In this document: piece after piece, positions 1 through 14,200 of the stretch | Position numbering within the stretch: position 1 is the stretch's first letter | How the letters are laid out: every line of letters starts with the position of its first letter | Assembly (NCBI GenBank): GCA_013399855.1 | Contig: VXAY01007404.1 | Location: 440,931-504,930, forward strand | Direction: 5' to 3' | DNA length: 64,000 nt | From: Oxyruncus cristatus | Lineage: Eukaryota > Chordata > Aves > Passeriformes > Cotingidae | The notes under the pieces: generated by a model | What the model was told of the DNA's origin: nothing | Seen by the model: the letters and a program-made list of their open reading frames with translations, nothing else | Database searches by the model: none | Program-made: the position numbers and the translations under genes

Positions 1-1937
1 TCCTAAAACATAAGGAAGTTGTCACTGTCAAAAGTCATGAAGTGATTTAGTGTAAAGGAGACTCTAAATAGTTTTGCTCCTTTCTCAGGACTCACTGATA
101 TTAATTATCTGTAGGAATCTGTATATTCTTATGAAACAATAAAGACAAGGAATATTGACTCTGAAACAAATAGTTTCATTAAGTAAATGCCTCTAGATAA
201 AAATACACTCTGTGAAATACAGCTCTCTTAAAGCCCTATATATGCTTGTGCTGCCACTGATCCTAAACTGTGGTTATGTGAATACTTTCAAAGAGGTAAA
301 GTATAGGTCAGTAAACAAATACAGCATAGCCACTATGTTAAGATGGTTTTTTTAGTTAGATTATGCTGACGATTAAGGACTTAGGGTTTTCTTTTAGATG
401 CCACCTGAAACTAAAATTTTTGTTGCTATAAACAAGCTATGCTACAGCTTGTACCAAATAAAATGTGAACTCCCTAACTTGGTAACTGTTTTACTTAGCT
501 GAAGTCATAGTGCCCTTTTTTAAAAATCCATTAAGTGCTTGCCAAATTCTGAATAAACAATATTCATAGACACTTTTTAATAATTCGGGTGGGCTCATCA
601 TAGTAACTGCATGTGTTGATAAGGGCCAAATGTAGCCATATATTGGCTTATAAACTGCGGTTAGTAACATGATTCTTTGCACCGGGTGAATGGACAAACA
701 GATCATATCTGGGTAAATTCAGTTTTGGTCTCTGTATTTGCAAGTGTATGGTCAGCCTGACTTATTCTGGCAAGTAAATATTAGTTTATACTTAACAGTG
801 AAAGTCTTGATTTATCGTTACTGCTATTGTTTTCATGAGAAAAGAAGCGATGCAGTTTTTGTTGACTAGGTCTCAAATATCAGCTCTGGTAGTTTTTTTA
901 TGGATTAGCACATAAAATAGTGAATTTACCATAAAATTCCATCAGAACAGGCTTGAATTCATTTTTTTTTTTAGAGATTATATCTCAGTGTATTGAAAGT
1001 AAAACAAAACAAATAAAACAAAAGCCGGTTATAATGATTCAACTTGCAGGTCATACAAGCTGTAATCTCTCCGTAGAATCCTAGAGTATCTAGAGTTGGA
1101 AGGAGCATTCAGTAAAACTGCCTGCTCCTCAGGGAGCCTACATTTCTCATACAGTGCTATTCTCATACTTAGGGGTCCTACTGAACACAAGACACTTCAT
1201 AAAGAGGACAAACATCCCATTCTGGTCGTTGATAACTGTGGATCATCTCTACATAAAGAGATCTTCATCTTAAAGGAGTGTTTGAAATCCTCTGGATAAC
1301 CAGTAATAAAAAATTTGGTGGTTTTCTTATATATTTTAATTATTAATATATTTTTTATTCTATCAAACTAGTTGATGGGGAAGCATTCACCACTCTCTCA
1401 AGATTTTTTAAAAACGTTTTTGATCTGCTTGATGACTGACGTCCTTCGGTATCAAAGGTTCTGTTGAGAAAACAACATGTTTGGTTGAATATGGTGTCAT
1501 GAGAAAACAGTGGCACATAAAAAGTAATACACAGGAGAGTGAAAACTGCACCATATCCCTATGAAGTAAGACAGTAATACATGTTATTCTCATGAGATCA
1601 CTATTCTTGAAAATTAAAAATAGTTATTGAGGAAATAAAAGAAAGAAAAAATGTTACTATTATTGGCAGAATTAGAAGAGTTACTCCATGATCAATTTTA
1701 GTGTCACTGGAACTCACCGTTTAAATCCTTCAATCCTACTCAATCTCCACTGAGGGCAGTTCTTTCTAATATCAAAGTATGAAAAAATGGATCCTCTCTA
1801 TTTTTAGAGTACCTGTGGTATTCTAAAAGATGTATTTTCAATAGCTTACTTTTTATGTTATAGATCTTGTCAGGAGCCCTCTGTAACCATAATAATCAGT
1901 CAAATAATCTGCATTTTGGAAGAAGAAATGAAAGAAA
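1..1937. other. Non-coding AT-rich DNA
   Basis: No exon or gene is recognisable. The longest open frames are under 75 codons and lack family features. A degraded CR1-like trace lies near 1070-1240. Confidence 0.7.
1070..1240 (-). mobile_element. Possible ancient CR1-like fragment
   Basis: TAGAATCCTAGAGTATCTAG followed by AGTTGGAAGGAGC resembles the reverse complement of a CR1 3' end (AATCATAGA... TTGGAAGG). The match fades quickly and boundaries are guesses. Confidence 0.35.
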
Positions 1938-2386
1938 AAGGAGGGCCACGAAGATGATCAGAGGGCTGGAGTACCTCTCCTATGAAGACAGGCTGACAGA
2001 ATTGGGACTGTTCAGCCTGGAGAAGAGAAGCTACCAGAGAGATCTGATTGTGGCCCTCTGGTACCTAAAGAGATCCCATAAGAAAACGGGAAGAGACTTT
2101 TTACAAAAGTATTTAGTGATGGGACAAGGGGGAATGGCTTCTGAATGGAAGAGAGTAAGTTGAGGTTGGATATTAGGAGGAAATTCTTTACTGAGGGTGG
2201 TGAAGGACTGAAACAGGATGCCCAGAGGAGTTGTGGATGCCCCATCCCTGGAAGTGTTCAGGCCACATTAGATGAGGCATTGAGCAACCTGGTCTAGTGG
2301 AAGGTGTCTCTGCCCATGTCAGGAGGGTTGGAACTAGATGATCTTTAAGGTCCCTTCCAAACCAAGTCATTCTATGAGTCTATAAT
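1938..2386 (+). mobile_element. CR1 LINE, 3' portion, sense orientation
   Basis: The sequence follows the avian CR1 3' region in order: GGGCCACGAAGATGATCAGA, AGGGCTGGAGTACCTCTCCT, TTCAGCCTGGAGAAGAGAAG, GGGACAAGGGGGAATGGCTT, GGAAATTCTTTACTGAGGGT, GATGCCCCATCCCTGGAAGT, and finally GGTCCCTTCCAAACCAAGTC with an ATTCTATGAGTCTATA tail. It is a 5'-truncated non-coding copy of about 450 bp. Short open frames across it are not genes. Confidence 0.95.
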
Positions 2387-5300
2387 CTAAGTCCCCTGAG
2401 TCCTCTCAGCACTATAAATAAAAGGCATCATCAGCTGGCCATCAGCCCAATATCAAGGTATCAGAGACATGTCAGAACAGTCTCTCAGTCTGAAGGTGAG
2501 ACTGGTACCTGAAGGGGATATTTTTACAAATGCTGAGTTGACAAAGGGAAGCATAATGTGTTTGATATTCAGATATTTCCTATTAATGGAGCAGGGACTT
2601 TGGTATTGCACATACAATTCTGCTCAACCTCATCAGTATGCATTTTTTCTGCTTGAATGGAAGATCACAGCAAGGTATGTTTTATAAAGAAAAGCTTATA
2701 CAATTGAAATGAAAATTGAATTCTTACAGGGGAAAGATTTTAACAATAAAAGCTGTAAAAGTCTCCTGAAAGTGAGATTCAGTCTAATCTGACACAATAA
2801 ATTGTTTTACTGTTGAACAGAGTCCCACTAACAAGTATAGATTACATGTGTAAGACCCAGTTTTGCCTGCAGCTAATGTACCTAGAAGATGTATTAACTG
2901 TGCAGCTCCTTTTTGCAGGCAGTAGAAAGAATTTTGTTCTATTTAAGTATAGGGGAAATGGAAAAGTGTATGAACTCGAAAGCTTAAAGACAGACAAATA
3001 TTCAAAATGTTTAACATCAGTAACTGACTTAATGTTCCAAATAGTTTAAGGAGGTTACATCCTTACCTACAAGTAAAATATGTGTTATTATTTACTCGAA
3101 TAAAAAGGGATTACATTAGCCACTGATATTAAAATGCCAGATGGGGGAAAAAGGAGGTGTGCTCTGTATTCTGCAGCATGCCGCCTTGGAACTGTTAGTA
3201 CTTCATGCTGTAACAAGCTGAAAATGAAGTGCAAACTCATCAATGTAATTATTTCTTCTCTTCCTTTGTGGAGGCTGTGCTGAAGGATGGACATCTTTAG
3301 CTTAATCACTGATTACATTTGTTGCCTTATGAATCTGTAAAAGGAGTGTAGCAAATCTATTGCTATGCTGAGTCGTCAGGAGCCCCAGTTCCTTTTCTCA
3401 AATTTGTAGCTCTGCTGTATGAAAAACAGAAAACCCACTTTTCCCTGCTGGTGGTTTGAATTGCTCTAATTTGTTCTGGTAATGGCTCCAGATGTCACAG
3501 CATAAAAGGAAGCCCAACCCAGCAAAAAAGATTGCCATTCTGACCTTCTATTGAATTCTAGAGCTCTTGCCCTTTTTTGTCTTCTGAACAAACCCTGCAC
3601 TCACAAACATGCTGAATGGAGTGGAAAAAGCAGCTTGACTCTTGTGAAAGAAGTTACAAGCAGAGCTGAGATGGCCGCTTGCCACTTTCCCTGTCAGGGT
3701 GACATCTGCCACTGTTTGCTGAGCTTCTTTTTGGGGGGGGAAACGAACCTTCACCTCAGCAGGGCTGACCCTCCTCCCCTCCCCTGTACCTTTGTTGCTG
3801 CTTCTTTTTTTTTTTTTTTTTCGAAACATTTTTATTTTTCCTTCAGCTTTTGGAGTCAATCTTTTAGGAGAGATGACAGCTGTATCTTATGGAGCTTTTA
3901 CTTCTTTAGCAAGATCCTGATACTGTTTTTTTTCTCATACAATAAACATGTAGTTTATTATATTTACCACTCTATTTGTCTTGGCAAAACAGGCCAGCAA
4001 AGTAAACTAAAATTAGTACAGACAGATGTCTCCTTGCATTGATATCAGTCCACTTATATGATACAGGCAGTCAACTTCCACATGATTCATGCATCTTAGG
4101 TTTTAAACCATATTTTTGCTTAACTGACCTTTGCCATGTTCAAGACAATCTGTGTGAAATTGTTTTCTTGCTTTCAGGAAGAAGTAACAAATCTTAGCAA
4201 TATTGATTTTGCATGAAAAAGATTTGCATATATGTATGCATGTGGGTATGCATTTGTGTGTGTCTACAGATTTCCAGGGTCTTGGCTCTTACTTTACCTC
4301 CATATCTGTTATTTATATAAGCCCAAACATGGCCGTGTCTCAAAACTGAGTACAGAACAGAATACAGTTGCAGTTTTCACAGGCAGAGAAAGGGTCATTA
4401 AAAGAAAAATAAGAGAAAAATTCAAAACCTTTGTCTGCTTGGTGAGGGTGTAAGTACTCTTGGCAACCCAACAAGAGCATAGATATTCATTTGTCCTCCT
4501 AACTGTCTCAGATGTACTATTCAGCATCCCCCAGGGTAGAGATGTGCTGCTTGGCAGAGGGCATAGTCTCCCAGTGCTGCATGAGGCTGTCTGTATTTAG
4601 TGAGTGCAGAAAAAAAAGGAATGACCACCAGAGAGGAGACCAAGTGATAGTCAAAGATATAATGTGCAAATAACCCATAGGAACACTTTAGAAGCAGACT
4701 ATAACCCTTGGTCATGTTAATTCATCTTTCCTCAAGTAGAGAAATACAAGCATGTACAGTACTTTATGATTATATTCAGCAAGTAGAATTACATGGACGG
4801 GTATTGTGTTCAGTATAAAGAATTCAAGTGGAAAACCTTTCTTTATGCTGAAATAAAAAGTAAGATAGAATTAGAGACTAAAGTTAAAGCAGACTAAAAA
4901 TATAAAGGATTTTAGAATATTGACATTAGAACCTGTCTTGGACATTAAAATAGAGTTTAGAAATGACTGTTGAATTCTTTTGATCTTCCCTGTGAGATTT
5001 CCCATAGGATACACATGGGAGGAGAAAACTCTTGACGATAGAAGAAATGGGGAGTTTATTTTAGATTTATCTTTGTAACTTTACATCTATCTTCATGTCT
5101 TTAGTTTTTATATCTATATCACTGCATATTTTTAATAAATTTTATAATCACTGTGTACTTCATTAGACTAGATCACTCCTTTTGGGTTTGCTTTCAATTT
5201 ACCCAGAAGAAGCAATTAAATATTCACATATTGAGTTGTTCTTTGGATTCTGTTCTTGTATTAAAATGGAATTCATAAGAAAATATGTCAATTATGAAGT

Positions 5301-7305
5301 TTCTACTTTGGATCAAACCCACAATGGACAGACTAGACAATGTAGAAAACCAGGACAAACTCAGTTGTTCACTCATCTCCCTGGCAATGATGGAGTTCAA
5401 AAAGACCCACAGTCTACTGAAACCTGGAATAAGAGTTTGGCTATTTCATCTTGTATCTGATATGATCTTTAGACAATTAGCGAAACAAGTTTCCTTTTCT
5501 TTACAGAGTATTGCTGTGTATTGATAAGTATTTCTTTGTTTGACTTCTGTTAGAAGCATGTAAGTGTTGAATTCAATTATCCTTTCATCAGAATAATTCT
5601 TATTTTTACAATTCAGAAAGCATGGTAGGCTCTACATAAATGTGAAACATACTTATTTTCAGAAAAACAAAGTTTCATGAAATTACACAAAAAAATAAGA
5701 AGAAAAAGAAAGAAAAAAAAACTCAGCAAATAGGATACTTGCTGGTCCAACAGTCCTTCTCCAAGGACTCATGCCATCTGGAGATTTCTATCCAACTGTT
5801 TTCTTTTTTTCTCCCTCCATTCTTTTCTATTTAACGTCAGTCTACCTCTTCTTTTTGTTCTTTGCAGCATTAACTGACTCTCATCAGCACTAGGAAGCTG
5901 AGGTCACTAAAACAAGTGCCTGTGTCCTGCTAGAATTGATCATTGATCTGGGAGTATGACACACGTATGACAGAGCAAGGTTGCTCAACTCCTTTCCCTT
6001 CATTTTTCATTTCTATGCAGGTAGCTACGACTTCAAGGTTCTTCCTCCCAGCCTGTCATGTTGTTTCTTATTATACTGCCACAAGAAAAATAGAGAGTAT
6101 TCTAACCTTTACGAGATATCATCTCCTAAGTGTTTCTCTGCTAATAGTTCGGAAACACACTCTCCACTCAAAAAACAATGTCACTGACATACACTATTTT
6201 AAAAATACAGGTTGGGTTTTTTTGAGTAACAAGTGCTATTGTGGGGAAAAACTACGAAGAAAGAAAGAAGCCAACTCATTAGGAATAACCCATTAAAGCT
6301 TAATGAAAATACATTGTAGAGGAGTCATATATCTGCAGGGTGACATAAATAAAAATTCAATGTGAAGTAAAATTCACTCAAATGCCCATGATAGTAACTT
6401 GATGTAAAGCACTTTAGGAGATTCCATAAGTACCATTAGGCTATTTATCTTTGAGCAAAAAAAGCATTTGGGAGTATTGCAAGGTCTTTTGTTTGAAATG
6501 GATAAACTTGCATATTAAAAATAAGCCTCATTCTCTGGCATCACTACTCCACTCTCAAATGTTTAATGTAAAAATAGATGTATTTTTGTGAATATATGAA
6601 GCAAACTGCCCAGTTTTTTCTTTTGTTTGGTTGACTTGACATAGTTACTTAATTTTGTGTAGGAGTGAATGGCACATTCACTGACAGGTTCCTAAAACTG
6701 TAATTCCTATCTGATGGCCAGGGTCTGAAGCCTCAGGAATGTTTTTATGTTGATCCTAGTCCAGAAGTCAAATAAATTCTGTTAAGAAAGACAAATTATT
6801 GATTGATCTATTTCAGTGATTTTCAGAAACAAAGATCAGATGTAAAGATAAAACTTGAGGTTAGCCCTTGCTAGACTGTCTTCATGATCTAGCAAAAATA
6901 GAGAGCATTACTGATTTTATAATCAAGTCACAATGCAAACTGAGTTTCAAATGAGGTCCAGCTGCTGTAGTCACTAGTGCAAATCAAAATCATAAGAACA
7001 AGGAGAAAAAAAACACATTTTGAGGCCAGTGACATAAGAAGATTTAAAAGATTTCAGAGAAGTATAAAGAAATAAATTTTAAAAGAAAGGATACTTCCTC
7101 CCACATTTTGTTCAATGGGTTTAAAATCTAGTAAAGACTGAAAATATGTTCATTCATGCAGTATAAATCAATCGCTAACTCTTGGATAATAGATAGAAAG
7201 ATTGGCTAAGGACAATTATTACATTGTTGAAAACTGACAAATTGTTCTGACAGCCTTTTGATATTAAAAAACATGATGTTAAGATAACCTTATATCCTAG
7301 AGCCC

Positions 7306-7460
7306 TGGAATCATAGAAAATAAAACTTGGATAGACTTTAATGCATCATTAGATCATTTCTTTACCGAAAGGCAGAATAAGCTGAACTTAAAACGTTGCT
7401 GACAGAGGTTTCAATAGTCTGGCCTAAAAGCCAAACATTATTACTCATCTTCCCTCCTGC
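7306..7460 (-). mobile_element. Ancient CR1-type LINE fragment
   Basis: GGAATCATAGAAAATAAAAC, then a degraded CATCATTAGATCATTTC and GCTGACAGAGGTTTCAATAG with GGCCTAAAAGCC. This follows the order of the reverse-complemented older amniote CR1 3' end (AATCATAGAA, GTCATCTAGTCC, CTGACAGGTGTTTGTC, TTAAAAACC). Divergence is much greater than in the other three CR1 copies. Confidence 0.45.
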
Positions 7461-9639
7461 ATCTAGACCTCCATCACGCTCAATGTTTTTTTTTTCTACA
7501 TCACATTGTAAACTCCTGTTTATCTCACCCTTAACCTAATGCTTACCAGTCTATAACAAACAAATAACACTTACCTATTCTCACTGTACATTTTTCCCTC
7601 ATACTGTCTCATGTAGAATGACATCCATTATTTTTTATTCTACCTGTGATATCACAGTGAATACTTTATACCATTCCTTCAGACTTTTATTTTCCTTTTT
7701 TTCCTATGTTTTTAGCAGATTTCAGTATTTCAAAAAGTCATAGACTGCCCTTTCATGGTTAAGTTTTTCTGTATTAAACACCACAATAACTGGGTAAACC
7801 TTTCAAAATATTCTCCGTGCTGGGCTTTTCCTCAGTTCTGTGAAAGTGTAACCTTATCTATAGCATAATTTTATTGCCTGCGTGTATTCAAATGTAATGA
7901 TTTATGTTTATCTCTAGCCATTTTCTTGAAATGTTACCATCATTTTGGTCTTTAATTTCTTTTAAAAAACTTGCTTTTTCTCTCCTTTCAATAGTCTGAT
8001 CCCAATTGTTGGGATTTTGCCACACTGCCAGCTTATATCTAAGTCATTGTATTGTTTATCCCTGAGATTGTATGAATGACAAAAATTAATATTGATGTTA
8101 GTTAGTTTGGTAAAGCTCCCATAACAAACAGAAAAATACATTTTGCTTTATATGTAAGATTATTACTCTGTAACTAATGAAAAATGATACAACTAAAATG
8201 GTTATGATAAACTGCAGAAAAAAAGGTTTAGGTTTATGAATGTGTACAGTTATAAGAAAGTAAATATACCTCAGTGACCATGTCTTTCCTCTGGTGAAAG
8301 ATATCTATAGCTCATAGAAACAGAATGTACACATGAAGACTTCCATATATCCATGTTTCCGTAGGCTTATCATGAGTGTTTAATTTCTGATAGTTCTGTC
8401 TCCAGATAATAATATATGCAAGAATGTTGTCACAGACCTATCGTTTGCCATGTTTCTTGCTAAATTTGTAAACCTGCTCCAGTATCACTGTGAAAATATT
8501 GTACCTTGCCCCTCCACCTCCACAACATCCCTTATGTTCTCTGACAAAGACACTATCACTTTAAAACATCAGCAATTCCCACTGTAAGATGAATGGCTTA
8601 CGAAATTACTGGAAATTATGTGAAAATTTTTGCTTGAGAAATTTTAGTGAAAAGATGAGTTTGTCAAACCTGAAATGTTTTGAAGAGATATATATTTCAA
8701 TGTGTATTGTCATTGGAAACTTAGTGAGGATTAGGGCCCACCTTTCGTCTTCAAAGAGGTTTCCTCTATCATCTGGCGAGTTTCAGACTAAGGACCCTTT
8801 GGATCACAAATTGTAGTCTGAAAGTGGAACATACTGTGCCTGATTTACTTCTATTGATGTAATTTCTGTCTTCTGCTGCTCTTTGAAATATCAGAACATG
8901 ACTGATTCCAATGTTGTGCAAAACAGAACTGGTAAAAGAATTAATGGGGTAAAGAAGTTATAAATGTTTGAAGACACCAACAAGCTACTCTGTAGACAAT
9001 AAATGAGAGCATTCTAGCAACCTCAGAAAGAGTGTCATAGTAAATGACATATGAAATGATAATCAGAAAATACCATGTGTACAATAAACATCAAGAGGAA
9101 TAATAAGGGAAAAAAACACCCTGGGACTGTAGTTATGGTAGTCGCCAGATAAATTAAGTAACAATACAAAAAGGTTCATTGAAGTCTAGGGAACTGTTAA
9201 GAGTGGTAGAATATTAGTTGCTAGGCTAGGTTGTCTTAGAAGTAATTAAAAATACCACAACAAGAAAAAATCTTTGCACAAGTAGATAAAAGAACAGAAA
9301 TCATCTTAATATTTTGCATTACTTATATTTGTCTAACAGAAAAAAAAAGAAAAAAAATTGCTGTTCTTTGAGGAACTAAATGGTAGCTCACTAATAAAAG
9401 ATGACATTGTAACTATCACATGTAGTTTTGCAAAGCAGAACTATACATCAATTTGGAATGTCAGTGTAAAAGTCACCATCCCCAGCAGTAATATAAATAA
9501 TCACACCACCTCGTCAGTTTTTCTTCTGTGAGCATGAAATAAAATTGCTGAAGCTTGAAATGAATTATTTATCTTAGAAGATGGCAATAGCGGTAACATC
9601 AACAGTTACAGGAAAGGAAATAAAAACTTCTGTTGTTTT

Positions 9640-9930
9640 AATCATTTCGTGGTTAAACAGAGCGTCGTGTCCCGCTGCCTTGTGCCCCTCCTCCCTGGTC
9701 CTTGGGAAGAAAAACTGTCACAACAGTGGCAGTGAATGTGGCATAGACCAGCCCCTTCCCCACCTCTCTCTTCATTTTTCCCCTTCCCGCAGGGCTGCCT
9801 GCTGTGCCATTGTTCTGCCCTCCATCTGCAGGCCAGCTCCTTTTGCAGGAGGAACAAACTGGGAGTCAGGAAGGCCCTACTTTGAGCAGAAGCAGGGACC
9901 AGAAGCCATTTCCTCGCCCTGAGGATTCAT
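9640..9930. other. Local GC- and CpG-enriched stretch, unassigned
   Basis: GC content rises clearly above the surroundings, with several CpGs (for example in AGCGTCGTGTCCCGC) and pyrimidine-rich blocks. I see no splice-flanked exon or recognisable protein in it. It may be a degraded repeat, a regulatory element or an isolated promoter. Confidence 0.3.
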
Positions 9931-11035
9931 GTTTTATTGATAGATGCCTCTTTTTTTACTTCAGAAGCAGGGATCTATGTGTGAACATATGGGTCTCGGA
10001 AGTATTAACTTTTTTTTTTTTTTTTTAATCTGTCGTCCTGCTTTACCTGTGTGTTGGCAATTTAAAAGGCTTTCAATTATCCTCATCAGTGTTCACCCAT
10101 GGAGCTTCAATAAGTAAAATAACTGGGTCTAAGAATGTGTTTTTTTTTCTGATGGATGTTGTGGTTAAGAGGACATGACAGTGAGCTGCAAGAGTCATTA
10201 TCTATTAATTTTGCTGGTTTATTTTAGTAAGCAATTTATAGCTTTTCCAGAATGTCTTTTACATTTTCCGCTCGTTAATTGAGTCCCATTTATACTATTT
10301 CTTTTGCATTAAAAGATGTATTGCACTATTTAAAGTCTTAATTTAGCCCATATGTCAAAAATATATCTAACTGAGCCACTTAGAACACTTTTGTATGAAT
10401 TACATTATGTATGTCTTCCCTTTCTGTCTTTTTTATCCTTGCAGTTTCAGTTTCCTTATTAGAAGGTAGGAAGAGAGCAAATAAAAGCATAATAAGCAGT
10501 AATATTACAACACAAATTTGGCACTAACAAGTCAAGTTCAAGCTGTAGAAGATATTTTAAGTGCCTGAAAAAAAATGGTCTAAAACCTTGCACAAAGGTG
10601 CAAGTGAGGTTCTCCCATGTAAACCAGGGAAACTCCAATGCTTTAATATTTTACATGAATATGTTTTCTGTGTGAGTTTTTTTTCTTCCAACAGTAGCAT
10701 ATAGTTTTGAAACTTGTAATCCTAGGGTTTTCATTTATCTGTTTTCCTAATTTGTGTACCTAAACTATTTCTCCTTATCTTTAAAAAAGAGGTGGTGCAT
10801 ACTTTCTCAGGATAACATCTTCTTTATAAATCAGTATTAGGAGAACAAAAAAAAAAGAAACAGAAGGAAGGATCAAGACGGACCATTATCAGAACGTCTT
10901 TATCAAGGCTCATCTAACCTTCCAGCTTTTGATAATCTCTAGGAAAACTCTAGGAAAAAAGACCAAAACAAACCACCAACAACCAACCCCACCCTTTGAT
11001 CTACCCTGAGGCCAGGAAACATTTTATGTTTAATA

Positions 11036-11218
11036 GTGGGGTTTATTTGTTGGGGGGGGTTGTTTGTTTGTTTGTTTTGTGATTGTGTTTGTTTGTTTGT
11101 TTGTTTGTGGGGTTTTTGTTTTGTTTTGTTTTGGGGGTTTTGGGTGGTTTTTTGGTTGTTTTTTTGTTTTCAGTTGGTGGTTTGTGGTTTTTTTGGTGTT
11201 TTTTTTTTTTTCTTTTCT
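11036..11218. repeat. G/T-rich low-complexity array
   Basis: About 180 bases almost entirely of G and T, including GTTT repeats, an eight-G run, GGTTTT units and a closing T-run. Open frames of 67-83 codons across it are artefacts rich in Phe, Val, Gly and Cys. Confidence 0.9.
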
Positions 11219-14200
11219 GGAAACTCTTCTGGAGGTTTTTTATCTGTATGTGTTTTCTGGCAAGTAATTTCTTCCTGTTTCTTATAATAGCTGCCTAAGC
11301 TGTAGGCTAGATACTTTACAGGTTTAAATTTATATATCTTTCCTTTAATGTCTCCATTGAATGTCCCATTGATTCCAAAACACTATATTTACAACAAGGT
11401 ACATGAAACATGGTTCTTTTCCTTGTTGGCTAGCAGCAGGCAGTGACATCTCCCTTTGGGAGCAGTACCTTTGTACTGTTCAAATGTGCGGATAACTTAG
11501 ATGCTGATATTGATGTTCACAGTAATGATGTTTGTCATCTGCTCCATTGCAGATGTGAGAAGCTCTTTCTCACTTAGCTCTACATAATAAGGTGTCACTC
11601 ACAGTTTTTTATGGTTCTTTTTTTATTCAGAGAGTTTGGTGAACTTTTATCCTACTTTATCTTTTTATGAGCAAAGCATGACTTTTTTAGATTACTTGAA
11701 GCATGTGCTGTATTTTTCGGATCTCAATTAATATTAATCAAGACAGTTTTTTCCCCTTAAAAATTGTGAGTATTTACAACGAGGACTTACTTTACTTTCC
11801 ACACTATTTTTGTGATAATATATTGCATATTGTAAGATACAATATTGCCAGTGGTTATAATAATGATCTTTAACATCTGTTCTTAGCAAATACCAACTGT
11901 TCCTTAATTTGGTGCCATATTTAAAGATAATTACTTGCTTTCAGCCTTCTAATTTAATTTCAAGTCATATTTCATATCAATGTATTTTACTACATAACTG
12001 ATTTTTTTTCCTTTATTGTATAGTTGACTCTTAGCTTATAACAGATTACTATTTCTCTCACCTTGGCTAAATTTGATAGAGTGAATAGCAGTCCTTGTTA
12101 TCTTCTTCCACCGACTACTTTCTTTCAAGCCTGGGAAAAAAACCCAAAACAATCACAACATATTACCTCTTTATCTCGAGCAAGATTTTGAAGGGACTAG
12201 AATTTAGAGATATCTGTATTGATATGTAATACCTAGAAGTATTGCTCTTTTCCAGTAGCTACTTCCTGCAAGATCTGAGTATTCTTTTATTTTTTTTTAT
12301 TTATTTTTGTTATACTTTTTTTGGAAACCACTCCAGCCCCTGGGCTGCTTATGCACCTTCCCCAAAAGCAAGAAATAAAACAACTCTGAACTCAAATCTT
12401 CAATACTATGGGTCAGATAGTAAATTATTGATTATCATTTTTTTAAAATATTGGAACTTTACCAGAGTTATTTGCTTGGATCCTATATTCCTCTTCATTT
12501 TTTTAAGTAGTGCAGCCCAACCAGTCCTTGTACCTTGTTCAGAGTCTTTCTCCCACAGTAGCAGAGGGAATTATGACACGAGCTTTTACTCTGTGGAAAG
12601 GCTTTAGTTATCCTGGGTAATGTGAAGTATTGCCACCTTTTGAAAAACCTGATTTACCTTGCTCTGTAGGAAATAATTTTTACACTTCTTTGTCTTCAAG
12701 ATAACGTTGGAGAAATCTGAAACCACTGAAGGATTTGATCAAGCTTTTGGTTAGAAGAGTTCAGAAAAGGAAGTGAGAATGATATTACCCCACAATCCCT
12801 TACTACCTCGTTTTGATAACTTTCAGGATCAGGTTACAAACATTCTCAGAAGGAACCATGGTCATGAAAAAATATCTTTAAGGATTATTGGTTATTCTTG
12901 TTACATTTGTTGCAGTTTAGATAAAGAAGGCCTGCCACTGCATTAAGTGAATATGAATATTTCGTAATATTGGTGCAATAAGTTGATGCAAAATATTGGT
13001 TGAAAATTGACATAAGTGACCAATATAGTAGAAATGCAACTAAATACAGTCAAAATGCATTTTATTTGTATAAAGCACCTAGAAAACTTTTTTTTTCCTT
13101 TAAGACAAGGAAATTAATTTGCATTAATTAAGAACTGAATACAAAGCAGGCACAGATACACAATTTTTTACTTTTAAAAATATCCAAAAAAATCTAAATT
13201 TCTAGTTTTCATTTGTGCTTGTAGTTATACTTGTTAAAGGGCAATACACAGAAGCTTGGGTCTCAGAGCTTTTTTTGCCTGTTTCTGATCTGATGGGGTC
13301 ACTGAACAGAATACTCAAATTCTTATGGAAATATATGGTCTTGGAAAATCTCCAGCTTTTCAGACTCACAGGCCCTGGTCAATTCAGAGGTGAAAATTTT
13401 TTTGCCTTGGAAGTGCTCTGGTATAAACATACAAATTTTTGCAAGTTTTATTTTTACTATGGAAAGAAAAATCCATTTTACTGATATTTTTCTGATTATG
13501 TTTGAAATTAACAGATCATATACAGATGATGAATTATTGTTTTCAATGTATGAATATCAGACTTAAAATTTGAAAGGATCATCAGAACCTCTAATTTTTA
13601 ACTGAAATATTTAGGGTACATATATTTTTTGAATGAAGAAACTGTGTTCTCCATATGTGTTGTATGTAACACAATGAAAATTCAATTTTTTAGAGTCTCC
13701 TAGCTATTACTGTGCATAATATGAAAAACTAATAATATTAACCTAGTGGGGCAGCACTTCAGAATAAATTTATTACTTGAGCAATGTCCTTATTTTTTTA
13801 CACAATTATATTTCTAGTAGTTTGAAGGTTTTATGAAATAAAATCAAGTGGTAAAGATGTAATATGAAAGAGTGAATTGGTTTGTGACAATGCCTTTGCC
13901 TTAGAAGCAAAAAGGGCAGAAAGTCAAATACAACTAAAAATGAAATGTCTTCTCATTGAACTTGAGAAAATGAATATTATTGCTTGTAATATTTCTCTGT
14001 TAATTGTATTCATTACAAATTATATTTTGAACGGCTCTACATTCCCTTTCAATATTTTTACTTTAAGAATTATTGTAAAAGTTTATGTCTAAAAAACTAC
14101 TAAGCTATAATTTGTAAATATTATGTTATGTGACATTAAAATCCCAAAATGAGAAGGCCTTACTACCTTGTTGGGTTAATCTTAGGGTTTTATTCTGAAC

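Noticed and set aside
3551..4042. 163-codon open frame on the + strand
   Set aside because: Low-complexity Phe/Ser-rich composition driven by T-runs, no known domain, and overlapping an equally long frame on the other strand.
11036..11298. Cys/Phe/Gly-rich small proteins
   Set aside because: Translation of a G/T-rich low-complexity array in three frames.
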